A stretch of 64,000 bases of DNA from Colwellia sp. 75C3. GTDB lineage: Bacteria > Pseudomonadota > Gammaproteobacteria > Enterobacterales > Alteromonadaceae. Position numbers and translations under genes: made by a program. The notes below the pieces were generated by a model. It made no database searches. It saw only the letters and a program-made list of their open reading frames with translations, and was not told the origin of the DNA. Position 1 is the stretch's first letter; each line of letters opens with the position of its first letter. Below, in pieces: positions 56,615 to 64,000 of the stretch. The stretch lies in contig NZ_PJAU01000033.1 of assembly GCF_002836255.1 (NCBI RefSeq), positions 248,001 through 312,000 of the forward strand, given 5' to 3'.

Positions 56615-59600
56615 TTAAACAGGTACAACTACTTTCTGCAAAGCAGCATCTGATACTTGCATATCATCACCGCTAATTTTTTGTCTCTTTTCTGCTAAGA
56701 GTAAATAAAAGCTAGGTAAAATAAACAAGGTAAAGATAGTACCAATAAACATACCTGCTACTAAAATAATACCAATACTATTTCGCGCTTCTGCACCCGC
56801 ACCTGTCACTAACACTAACGGGAAATGGCCCAAAATAGTGGCGGCTGTAGTCATTAAAATAGGACGTAAACGTGTGGTTGCTGCTTCAGTTACAGCGGCT
56901 AGTTTATTCGCGCCAAGCTCTTGTGCGTGATTAGCAAACTCGACAATCAAAATACCATTTTTAGCAATCAAGCCTATTAAGGTAATTAAGCCTATTTGAG
57001 AGTAAATATTGATGGTAGTTAATTCCATATAAGGGATTAACAAGGCGCCTGATAGTGCTAGTGGTACACAACCGAGCAAGACAACTAAGGGGTCTCTAAA
57101 GCTATTAAATTGAATCGCCAATACTAGGAATACAATGATTAATGAAATACCCAATACCATGACTAAGGTATTACCCTCTTGGCGTAATTGTCTCGATTCA
57201 CCAGCATAATCAATAGAATAACCTAAAGGTAATATTTCTTTTGCTGCGTTTTCAATAGCAGACAATGCAGCTTCTTTATTTGACCCTGGTGCGACGCCAC
57301 CGTAAATTCTAAAAGACGATTGCTGTGCAAAGGTACCTAATTCTCTAGGTACAGTTTTCCATTTTAAATCGGCTACTGATGAAACAGGTAATAGTTCACC
57401 GGTAGGTAATTTAATATCCAATGACAAGATCGCTTCCGTTTTACTACGTACGTCATCATTAATAATAGGGATAACTCGATAAGCTTTACCCTTAGAATCA
57501 AAGCGATTAACAAAGTTGCTCGATAATAAAATACCTAATTGTTCGCTAATCTCTCCGACGTTCATGCCTAAATCGGCAATTTTCTCACGATTTAATTGCA
57601 ACTCTACCTGCGGTAAATCAATTTTTAGATCGGTGTCAGCAAAAAGAAATTGTCCACTGCCAAAGGCCGCACCGACAAGTTGATCAGCATATTGCTTCAT
57701 TTCGCTATAAGGGGCCGATGCTTTAACAATCATTTCTATTTCAAACTGACCTGAGCTTGGTAATGAGGCAGGTAAAATAGGAAACATGTTAAGGCCTGGG
57801 ATTTGCGCTAATTTACCGTAAATTCGTGGGACTAGAGATTGTGCACTGTAATCTCGATCATCGGCATTGACCAACTCTAAACCGCCAAATCCGCCGCCAC
57901 CAAAAATTATTTGCCAAATTTTCTTGCCGCCTTCAATTTCTTGCAAACTTTCAACAACAGGGTTCATTTGAGAGACGTTATAAATCATTGAAGCATCAGG
58001 CGGTGATTGAATGACAAACATCACCATGGCTTGATCTTCTACCGGTGCTAACTCTTTCTTTGAGTACAGGTAAAAAGGTACGGTGAGCAGTGAAACAACC
58101 AAAGCAATTAAAAACACTTGTCCTTGCCACTTAAAAATACGATGCAATAACTTGCCATAGCCTCGTTGTATTCTTTCAAAAAGGTGATTTACTTTTCTGG
58201 TTAACCAACTCTCTTCGCCACCTTTAGGTGAAACATAAGCACTCATAATAGGTGATAACGTTATCGCAACGATGCCAGAAATAATGACGGCAATGGCGAG
58301 AGTAAAGGCAAACTCTTTGAACAATACACCCGTTAATCCTGATAAGAAGCCAATCGGTGCATAAACGGCTGCCAGTGTTAATGTCATTGAAATGATAGGT
58401 ACAAGCAGTTGGCGAGAACTAATGAGCGCAGCATCAAATTTTGACATCCCTTGACGCATCAGTCGGGCAACATTTTCTACCACTACAATGGCATCATCGA
58501 CTACTAAGCCAACCGACAATACGATAGCGAGTACGGTTAATAGGTTTAACGAAAAGCCCATCATGGCCATTGCTGCAACCGCGCCTAAAATAGAGATAGG
58601 TATGGTAATTAACGGCACTATAGCGCTTCTAAAGGATCCCATTAGTAGCACAACCACCAGGCCAACTAAAATAACGGTTTCAATCAGTGTGGTGAAAATT
58701 TCTTTTAAGGCATCACGCATGTATAAAGTGCCGTCATAGGCGTAATCAATCGATATACCGTACGGTAGGGTTTTATTAAGCTCTGCCACTTTTTTATATA
58801 CTTTATCACCAATGGCTATTTCATTAGCGCCAGGCAATGGCCAAATAGAAATATACACTGCATCTTTATCATTCAATCTAGCGGTGACACTGGTATCTTC
58901 TGCGGCCAGTTCTATTTTCGCGACATCTTTTAAATAAATATTAGCGCCATCGATCTGAGTAATGACAAGTTGCTGAAAATCTTCAACACTACTGAGTTGG
59001 GTATTGGCAACAATATCAATTTTTTGGCGACTATTTTCTACATAGCCCATAGTGGCTATGGTGTTGTTTTTTGCTAAAGCTTGATAGACATCACTCGCAC
59101 TTAAATTAAACACTTGTAGGGCTTGAGCATTTAACCATACTCGCATTGCCGGTGTTCTAGCACCTTCAATACCTACGCGTTGCACGCCTTCAATCGCATT
59201 TAAAATAGGGTTAACTTGGCGATTTAAATAATCGGTAATACGTGATAAATCATTACCATTAGCTTGGACATTTAAATACATAACAGCGAAAGGTCTATCA
59301 GCACGACTTACCGATACCACAGGGTCTTGGGCGCCTTGAGGTAATTCGAAACGAATTTGTCCTAACCTAGCATTTAATTCAGCTAATGCCAGTGTTGAAT
59401 TTTCGTTTAATTTAAGCCAAACCGTTACTTTAGAGCTGCCAGAAGTACTGACTGAATCAACGTATTCAACACCGGGCACTGTTGCAGCTGCTCGTTCAAT
59501 AGGTTCGGTGATGAAACCTTTTACCACATCAGCGGAAGCACCAATATAATATGTTTCAATAACTAATGAAGCACTGTCAATCTTAGGGAATTGCAGCACC

Positions 59601-59716
59601 GGAATTTTACTTGCAGACCAGATACCGGCAATACAAATAATAATTGATAAGACAATAGCAACGACTGGTCGTCTGACAAAGATGTCCATGATGGACGATT
59701 TATTTTCTTGCATCAT
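56615..59716 (-). CDS. RND-family (HAE1-type) multidrug efflux permease
   Basis: 1033 residues with twelve membrane helices and two large periplasmic loops. The proton-relay Asp pair is in GLVVDDAIVVVENV, and the N-terminus FVRRPVVAIVLSI is typical. It forms the inner-membrane trimer of a tripartite pump. The adaptor gene is 9 bases upstream. No outer-membrane channel gene is in the unit, so a TolC-type protein from elsewhere is needed. The substrate range is not predictable. ATG ATG at the start leaves one-residue doubt. Confidence 0.95.
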   Translation of the reverse strand: MMQENKSSIMDIFVRRPVVAIVLSIIICIAGIWSASKIPVLQFPKIDSASLVIETYYIGASADVVKGFITEPIERAAATVPGVEYVDSVSTSGSSKVTVWLKLNENSTLALAELNARLGQIRFELPQGAQDPVVSVSRADRPFAVMYLNVQANGNDLSRITDYLNRQVNPILNAIEGVQRVGIEGARTPAMRVWLNAQALQVFNLSASDVYQALAKNNTIATMGYVENSRQKIDIVANTQLSSVEDFQQLVITQIDGANIYLKDVAKIELAAEDTSVTARLNDKDAVYISIWPLPGANEIAIGDKVYKKVAELNKTLPYGISIDYAYDGTLYMRDALKEIFTTLIETVILVGLVVVLLMGSFRSAIVPLITIPISILGAVAAMAMMGFSLNLLTVLAIVLSVGLVVDDAIVVVENVARLMRQGMSKFDAALISSRQLLVPIISMTLTLAAVYAPIGFLSGLTGVLFKEFAFTLAIAVIISGIVAITLSPIMSAYVSPKGGEESWLTRKVNHLFERIQRGYGKLLHRIFKWQGQVFLIALVVSLLTVPFYLYSKKELAPVEDQAMVMFVIQSPPDASMIYNVSQMNPVVESLQEIEGGKKIWQIIFGGGGFGGLELVNADDRDYSAQSLVPRIYGKLAQIPGLNMFPILPASLPSSGQFEIEMIVKASAPYSEMKQYADQLVGAAFGSGQFLFADTDLKIDLPQVELQLNREKIADLGMNVGEISEQLGILLSSNFVNRFDSKGKAYRVIPIINDDVRSKTEAILSLDIKLPTGELLPVSSVADLKWKTVPRELGTFAQQSSFRIYGGVAPGSNKEAALSAIENAAKEILPLGYSIDYAGESRQLRQEGNTLVMVLGISLIIVFLVLAIQFNSFRDPLVVLLGCVPLALSGALLIPYMELTTINIYSQIGLITLIGLIAKNGILIVEFANHAQELGANKLAAVTEAATTRLRPILMTTAATILGHFPLVLVTGAGAEARNSIGIILVAGMFIGTIFTLFILPSFYLLLAEKRQKISGDDMQVSDAALQKVVVPV

Positions 59717-59725
59717 AATCCCTTA

Positions 59726-60847
59726 TTATTGTGCGCTAACATCAGCAGCTACTGCTTGAGTTTTTGCTGGGTCAGCTTCTTCAGCAAGGTATACTTTCAT
59801 GCCTGGAAATAACTTGAATGAACCTTTATTAGCAATAAGCTGTCCGGCTTCTACACCTGAAAGAATCATTACGTGATCACCTTGTCGTTCACCTAATTCA
59901 ACTGGCATTAGCTTAGCGCGATAGGTTCCGTTGTCACCGGTTTCTAAAACAAAGACATAATTACCTAATGCATCACGTTTTATCGCTAAATCAGGCACGG
60001 TAGCGACTGTTGATTTTTTATCGATTGGTACGATTACCGAGACTAAAGTATTTGGCTTTAACGCTAACGTTGAAGCGGGTAGTTGTGCACGGTATTTTAA
60101 ATGACGTGAAAGGCGTGATAACTGTGGATCGACAGCAATAATACTTGCTGCAAAGGTCGCATCTTGATTGATAGGGCTAATTTCTACCGTCGACGCTAAA
60201 TCGAGTTCTTGATAAAACTGTGGCAGGTTAAAATCAATCCAAGTGAAATCATTAACACCAACAAGCTCAAGTACTTGACTGTTTTTATCTAAGTATTGGC
60301 CAACTTCTAGCGTATGAATACCGACAGTTGCGGTAAATGGTGCTGTTAATGTCTTTTTATCGATAGCGGTTGTTATGACGGTGATATCTGCTTTAGCTAT
60401 TTGCACTGCAGCGCGGGCTTGGTCAACTTTTTCTTCACTTATACCACGCGTCTTCTGTAACTCAATATTACGATCTAAGGTCTGTTGATTTAGCATTAAG
60501 GTTGCTTTAGCTGCCATTAAGCGAGCATCTTCATCACGATGGTCTAACTCAAGTAATACTTGCCCTTTCTTAACAACACGACCAGAAGCGGCATTTAAAC
60601 GGGTAATTTCACCAGCCAATTCATTATTAAGCATTAAAAATTTGAATGCTTGTACTTCGCCACTGACTTTAATATGTTTTTGGTAGCTAATATTACTGAC
60701 AGTGACCGCAGTTACTGTGGCTGCCATCTCAGGCATCATAGCTGCTTGGGCATTGGCTGCTTCTTTCAGTGATGTTTTATAGCTATGTAAGCCAAAGACT
60801 GTGCTGGCTAAGATAATGATCACTATAAGCCATTTAGTTATATTCAT
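59726..60847 (-). CDS. RND efflux periplasmic adaptor (membrane fusion protein)
   Basis: An N-terminal membrane anchor (4-22) is followed by beta-barrel, lipoyl halves (VSGEVQAFKFLMLNNELAG and TAPFTATVGIHTLEVGQYL) and a helical hairpin in the middle. It has no lipobox Cys. It links the RND permease encoded 9 bases downstream to an outer-membrane channel. Length (373) is normal. It is probably transcribed from the 126-base gap after the TetR gene, which holds a perfect inverted repeat. Confidence 0.93.
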   Translation of the reverse strand: MNITKWLIVIIILASTVFGLHSYKTSLKEAANAQAAMMPEMAATVTAVTVSNISYQKHIKVSGEVQAFKFLMLNNELAGEITRLNAASGRVVKKGQVLLELDHRDEDARLMAAKATLMLNQQTLDRNIELQKTRGISEEKVDQARAAVQIAKADITVITTAIDKKTLTAPFTATVGIHTLEVGQYLDKNSQVLELVGVNDFTWIDFNLPQFYQELDLASTVEISPINQDATFAASIIAVDPQLSRLSRHLKYRAQLPASTLALKPNTLVSVIVPIDKKSTVATVPDLAIKRDALGNYVFVLETGDNGTYRAKLMPVELGERQGDHVMILSGVEAGQLIANKGSFKLFPGMKVYLAEEADPAKTQAVAADVSAQ

Positions 60848-60924
60848 GATTGTTAATTCTTCCCTTAATTTTTAATCACTTAATGACAAGGTTATTAAGC
60901 GTTTTGATATGATTTTTTGTATAT

Positions 60925-60950
60925 AACCACTGTATTTTATTACAGTGGTT
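60925..60950. promoter_or_regulatory. perfect inverted repeat between the TetR and adaptor genes
   Basis: AACCACTGTA-TTTTAT-TACAGTGGTT has 10-bp arms. Neither strand shows a T tract after it, so it is more likely an operator or attenuator structure than a plain terminator. Confidence 0.5.
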
Positions 60951-60973
60951 AGTGGTAGTCATGTCTTTTTATA

Positions 60974-61708
60974 TTATCTAAGTCCGACATCTATTAAGTG
61001 TTTGCAAACGTTGACTATATCGTCGTTTGATATTTTGTTTCGCCAATCGTAGCTATTAACTAAGCGCGCCATAGTATTGATGTGCAGATCATTAGGAGCT
61101 AGTACTAGCGTGCTTTCTTCTGTGCTGTCATTGGCACTGACATCATAGTCACTCTGCAAATTCTTGTGCAAACGTACTGTTTGAAAATAGCCAACAGATA
61201 ACGACCAAGTGCCTAAATTAATCTCTTCAATATCTCTACTGCCAGAGGTTAATTCACCGGAATCCGCAGCAGTTTGCAAAAATTGTTGAAACATAGTTTG
61301 GCATTGTTCTCCACACGCGCGCATTTGCGTTAACCAGCGCTCGGAACATCGTTTCATCATCGCTTCGGTATTAACAATACTTTCAAGCTGATTATCAAAG
61401 CTATACATATGTACTTTCGAAAAATCTAATAAACTGGTTGCTATGATGCGTTCTGGCGTTGTTAAGGGTAAAGCGAGCACTTTTTTGAAAACTGATTGTC
61501 GCTCTTTATACATACGGGTAGCTAAAGCAATAAGTACATCTTCTTTACATTGCACAAACTTATAAACCGACCCCATAGACAGGCCCGCTAGTTTGGCAAT
61601 AGCAGACATCGAAAAGTCTAATAAACTACTTTCTTCTATTGCCTTAATCGCTGCGCATATGATTAATCTTTCTTGTTCTTCTGCACTAAATCGTGGAGCT
61701 GGAGCCAT
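60974..61708 (-). CDS. TetR/AcrR-family regulator of the RND pump
   Basis: An N-terminal TetR HTH (about 12-58: MSAIAKLAGLSMGSVYKFVQCKEDVL in adjoining helices) is followed by a helical ligand-binding domain. At 244 residues it is somewhat long for the family, with an Asp/Ser-rich insert near 185-205 (DYDVSANDSTEES). It lies first in line with the adaptor and permease genes on the same strand and probably represses them. A candidate palindromic operator lies 22-40 bases upstream of its start, suggesting autoregulation. Confidence 0.92.
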   Translation of the reverse strand: MAPAPRFSAEEQERLIICAAIKAIEESSLLDFSMSAIAKLAGLSMGSVYKFVQCKEDVLIALATRMYKERQSVFKKVLALPLTTPERIIATSLLDFSKVHMYSFDNQLESIVNTEAMMKRCSERWLTQMRACGEQCQTMFQQFLQTAADSGELTSGSRDIEEINLGTWSLSVGYFQTVRLHKNLQSDYDVSANDSTEESTLVLAPNDLHINTMARLVNSYDWRNKISNDDIVNVCKHLIDVGLR

Positions 61709-61729
61709 GGGAAACCTATGTAAAATTGT

Positions 61730-61748
61730 ATTCGAATGTCGTTCAAAT
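61730..61748. promoter_or_regulatory. candidate TetR-type operator
   Basis: ATTCGAATG-T-CGTTCAAAT is a 19-bp imperfect palindrome (7 of 9 arm bases match) just upstream of the TetR gene, next to a possible minus-strand -10 TACAAT at 61725-61730. Confidence 0.4.
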
Positions 61749-61958
61749 GCTATTTTAACTTACTTTCTGTTAAGTTCAAGTACAAAATCACTATGGTGGG
61801 ATATTTAAGTATTCCGCTTAGTTTGCTGTGAGGTAATCAACGGACAAAAAATTTTCTGAAGCTTTTGGGTTCTGATGCTTGTTAATTATGGAGGGGAAAG
61901 GGGAGTGGTTTGGGAGTTATTTTTGGCTATATTGATAACGACAGCAATGTTGGCATTA

Positions 61959-61981
61959 ACAGCGGCACGGTGTGCCGCTGT
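61959..61981. repeat. strong GC-rich hairpin downstream of the GNAT gene
   Basis: ACAGCGGCAC-GGT-GTGCCGCTGT has perfect 10-bp arms. It stands out in AT-rich surroundings. It could terminate the GNAT transcript, but no T tract follows on either strand. The rest of 61749-62012 holds nothing else I can support. Confidence 0.5.
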
Positions 61982-62012
61982 AGGTCTCTGGCGATTAGTT
62001 AATCTAGATCTG

Positions 62013-62471
62013 TTAGCGGATAACCTTAGACATAAAGGTGCTGTAGGGATCTTCTTGATAATCAGCAAAGGGCTGACAATGCTCAAAACCAAGCTGTTGA
62101 TAGAGCTTTTGTGCCGGTAGAAAGGCATCCATAGTGCCTGTTTCAAGGCTTATTTTTTGATAACCACGAACAGTTGCTTGGCTAATCATGTGCTGCAAAA
62201 GTAATTTGGCAACGCCTTGGCGTAAAAAATTAGCGGAAGTTCGCATAGACTTAATCTCAGCATGAGAATCGCTTAATTCTTTCAAGGCTCCGCATCCTGC
62301 CAGTTCATTATTTTGCCAAACAGCCCAGAAGGTAATACCTGCTTGAGCTAATGCTGATAAATCGAGCGCATGCACACTTTCTGGTGGTGAGTGCATCAGC
62401 ATATCTTGATGATGCTCCTCCAGCAGGGCAATAACTGCTGGGTGTGTTAGTGAGCCTATACGGATTTCCAT
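62013..62471 (-). CDS. GNAT-family N-acetyltransferase
   Basis: Acetyl-CoA binding motif A is present as MRTSANFLRQGVAKLLLQHMI, given here in part (RQGVAKLLL), followed by the YQKISLETG and LYQQLGFEHC elements of GNAT enzymes. It has 152 residues and is cytoplasmic. The substrate is unknown. The gene overlaps the upstream DUF2750 gene by one base, so they are cotranscribed. Confidence 0.9.
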   Translation of the reverse strand: MEIRIGSLTHPAVIALLEEHHQDMLMHSPPESVHALDLSALAQAGITFWAVWQNNELAGCGALKELSDSHAEIKSMRTSANFLRQGVAKLLLQHMISQATVRGYQKISLETGTMDAFLPAQKLYQQLGFEHCQPFADYQEDPYSTFMSKVIR

Positions 62472-62863
62472 TATTTTCTATTTTGCTTTTTAGTTTGTTT
62501 AAGTAAAGCTTCTTCAAACTCTTCAGGAAATAACACTAAACCTTGATTGTCTTGGTTGGGAAAAGTAACTAAAGCGAGCTCATCATCAGCTAAACCAGGA
62601 CTCCAGTGACTGTACCATTTGCTTAATGAGATAGCCTCTGCCTTACAATGTTGCCATTCATCAGTTGCCCAGCGCTGTGCAAACTCCTCATTAGGCCATA
62701 CGGGTACGCAATCTTCATCTTCGGTGTTTAGCATTACGCAGCCATGTTCATCAGCTAATATCCAAATTTCTTGGTTAATAACAACTTGTTGAAGCAAGTA
62801 GCTTAAACGCTTTTCTTCATCGTATTTTTCTATGGTGTTAAGTTGTTCGTTGCTGATTGACAT
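62471..62863 (-). CDS. DUF2750-domain protein
   Basis: 130 residues with the DUF2750 pattern: early YDEEKRLSYLLQQVVINQEIW split over two helices, then WILADEHGCVML, VPVWPNEEFAQRWA and LVLFPEEFEEAL. The function of the family is not known. The C-terminus is basic (KQTKKQNRK). It is cotranscribed with the GNAT gene, whose start overlaps its stop. Confidence 0.85.
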   Translation of the reverse strand: MSISNEQLNTIEKYDEEKRLSYLLQQVVINQEIWILADEHGCVMLNTEDEDCVPVWPNEEFAQRWATDEWQHCKAEAISLSKWYSHWSPGLADDELALVTFPNQDNQGLVLFPEEFEEALLKQTKKQNRK

Positions 62864-62995
62864 AGTTGCCTAGGAAGTTTGTATAGATGAATAATATTTT
62901 ACCGTGTTAGGGCTGAGCAAACAACTTGATTGAGTTTATCAATTCTATCTAAAATTATAGCCCTAACGGTTATTAGCATTTTTAATTGACTAATT

Positions 62996-63700
62996 TTAAG
63001 GAAGTGAAAATTTGAAAATCACTTGATAATATATGCCTAGTTGTAGTTCATTCGGTTTGTATTGCCATTGTGATAGCGCTTTTTTGGCTGAACGTTGCAA
63101 ATCTCGATCTACACTGCTGGTGATGATGCTAATGTTTTTGATTTTACCGGCAGAATCTATCTGATAGTTTAGCTTTATCTCACCTGATTTAAGTTCTTTT
63201 CTAGCGTTAACCGAATATTCAGGTAGTACCTTATAGATTGGTTCAATCACTATTAGGGGTTCTGATAGTGATGGCAAAGTCATAACTGAGACGGGGCCCG
63301 TGGTGACTATGTGAGGTTTTAATTGATTACTTCTGCTTGCTAGTTCTGGTTGCAGTGTTTTTTGTGTTATCAGGGCCACACTCTCAGGTATTGGTGGTAA
63401 TGCCTTTGCAGGTAAAGCCTTTATTTCATCTAGTTGATTAGGAACTAGTTCAATTAATTTTATTGGTTGCGGTGAGGTGCTTGCGATTGTTAAATTCTCT
63501 GGCAGGGTCGCGAAGTGACTAATAATTGCCATAATGCCAAAAGAAGCCATGCTGCCGGCAAAAAATATGGTGAGTAATTTTAGTGGTGCATATCTTGGCT
63601 GGCTAGACTCTTGGGCTAGTATTATTGTAGGCGCAACAACTTGCTGCTTTCTTTGTTGATAAAGCGAAGCTATTTCTTCATCAAAATTGTCGCGACTCAT
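62996..63700 (-). CDS. TonB-family C-terminal-domain protein, possible anti-sigma fusion
   Basis: The cytoplasmic N-terminus (1-45, FDEEIASLYQQRKQQVVAP) resembles the start of anti-sigma factors found with ECF sigma genes. One membrane helix follows at about 46-66, then a periplasmic linker and a TonB C-terminal domain at about 150-234 (YSVNARKELKSGEIKLNYQI and ALSQWQYKP). The start overlaps the stop of the sigma gene by 4 bases (ATGA). The layout suggests a membrane protein that could bind the sigma factor inside and sense or move something outside. Anti-sigma function is inference. Confidence 0.75.
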   Translation of the reverse strand: MSRDNFDEEIASLYQQRKQQVVAPTIILAQESSQPRYAPLKLLTIFFAGSMASFGIMAIISHFATLPENLTIASTSPQPIKLIELVPNQLDEIKALPAKALPPIPESVALITQKTLQPELASRSNQLKPHIVTTGPVSVMTLPSLSEPLIVIEPIYKVLPEYSVNARKELKSGEIKLNYQIDSAGKIKNISIITSSVDRDLQRSAKKALSQWQYKPNELQLGIYYQVIFKFSLP

Positions 63701-64000
63701 TCGTTGGTCCCTAGTATTTTTTTAAGGTTGTTTCTGGCGTAACGCAAACGACTTTTAACAGTCTCAAAGCTTTCATCCGTTAATTGACAAATATCCATAA
63801 CAGAAAAGCCCTCTTGTTGAAAAATAAAAGCTTCACGCTGATAAAAAGGTAAAGTAATTACAGCCTCATTAAATTCGGCTAGTTTATCAGTATGCGCTAA
63901 TTCACGAGATAAATTAACCGTAATGGTATGCTCATCAGCGAGCTCTTGCATTTGCCACTTTTTCTGATGCCGAAGTTCATCTATTAATGTGTTTCGGGCA
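63697..64000 (-). CDS. ECF-type RNA polymerase sigma factor (5' truncated by window edge)
   Basis: The frame stays open to the window edge, upstream of the ATG at 63951, with family-like residues RNTLIDELRHQKKW, so that ATG is internal. The C-terminal part has sigma region 4: LPFYQREAFIFQQ, then FSVMDICQLTDESFETVKSRL. Its stop overlaps the TonB-domain gene by 4 bases. ECF factors are usually held by a cotranscribed membrane partner, which fits the next gene. Confidence 0.9.
   Translation of the reverse strand, partial: ARNTLIDELRHQKKWQMQELADEHTITVNLSRELAHTDKLAEFNEAVITLPFYQREAFIFQQEGFSVMDICQLTDESFETVKSRLRYARNNLKKILGTNE

Noticed and set aside
61875..62120. 81-codon plus-strand frame opposite the GNAT gene end
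   Set aside because: It runs through the GC hairpin and into the opposite strand of a real gene; no homology was recognised.

Overview
The window looks like chromosomal DNA of a psychrophilic marine gammaproteobacterium of the Colwellia/Alteromonadales type. The base composition is AT-rich, genes are dense with short leaders, and the gene content (CcoG, triheme c4-like cytochrome next to engB, split LetA with a long LetB, M9 collagenase, propeller-GGDEF receptors, HBM chemoreceptor) fits that group. This placement is inferred from gene content and protein character, not from a search. No rRNA, tRNA or CRISPR array was seen.

Layout. 1-2.8 kb: truncated ccoG and a PAS/sigma-54 activator flanked by copies of one 14-bp palindrome. 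2.9-6 kb: a CadC-like membrane regulator and two thiol-disulfide proteins (DsbC-like, DsbA-like). 6.1-10.3 kb: a MetF-like protein, a membrane-bound XRE regulator and an HBM-type chemoreceptor. 10.4-15 kb: a molybdenum hydroxylase operon (xdhC-like, mobA-like, 2Fe-2S and Mo subunits). 15-19.5 kb: a lipid-transport operon, LetA in two halves and LetB with eight MCE domains. 19.6-23.5 kb: triheme cytochrome, divergent engB, ABC exporter.

24-30.7 kb is the accessory region. Three overlapping genes encode a large sensor with a GHKL ATPase, a stand-alone receiver, and a receiver fused to an alpha/beta hydrolase with a C-terminal membrane helix. This is the architecture of the Detocs anti-phage two-component system, in its hydrolase-effector form. 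Upstream on the same strand lie a NERD-domain membrane protein and a NYN/OST-HTH (LOTUS) protein, a possible second nucleic-acid-directed module.

31-38 kb: two tandem paralogous receptors, each with about 14 propeller blades, Y_Y_Y domain and GGDEF; the duplication also copied the upstream region. 38.4-42 kb: formaldehyde detoxification (frmA, fghA), an SMR transporter and a LysR regulator. 42.3-45.1 kb: an SPFH/zinc-ribbon protein with a Tim44-like/zinc-ribbon/TerB membrane protein. 45.4-50.6 kb: a small Pro/His-rich anchored protein, a secreted M9 collagenase with three N-terminal repeats, and an MBL-fold hydrolase. 50.8-56.1 kb: an HDOD protein, then a lipoprotein solute-binding protein directly upstream of a hybrid histidine kinase without any transporter. 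56.1-56.4 kb: a MITE-like element. 56.6-61.7 kb: RND pump, adaptor and TetR regulator. 62-64 kb: GNAT, DUF2750, a TonB-domain protein and a truncated ECF sigma factor.

The observations most worth following are the Detocs-hydrolase operon with its unusual receivers, the NERD plus NYN/LOTUS pair beside it, the palindrome/sigma-54 circuit at ccoG, the SBP-kinase pair, and the SPFH/TerB pair.
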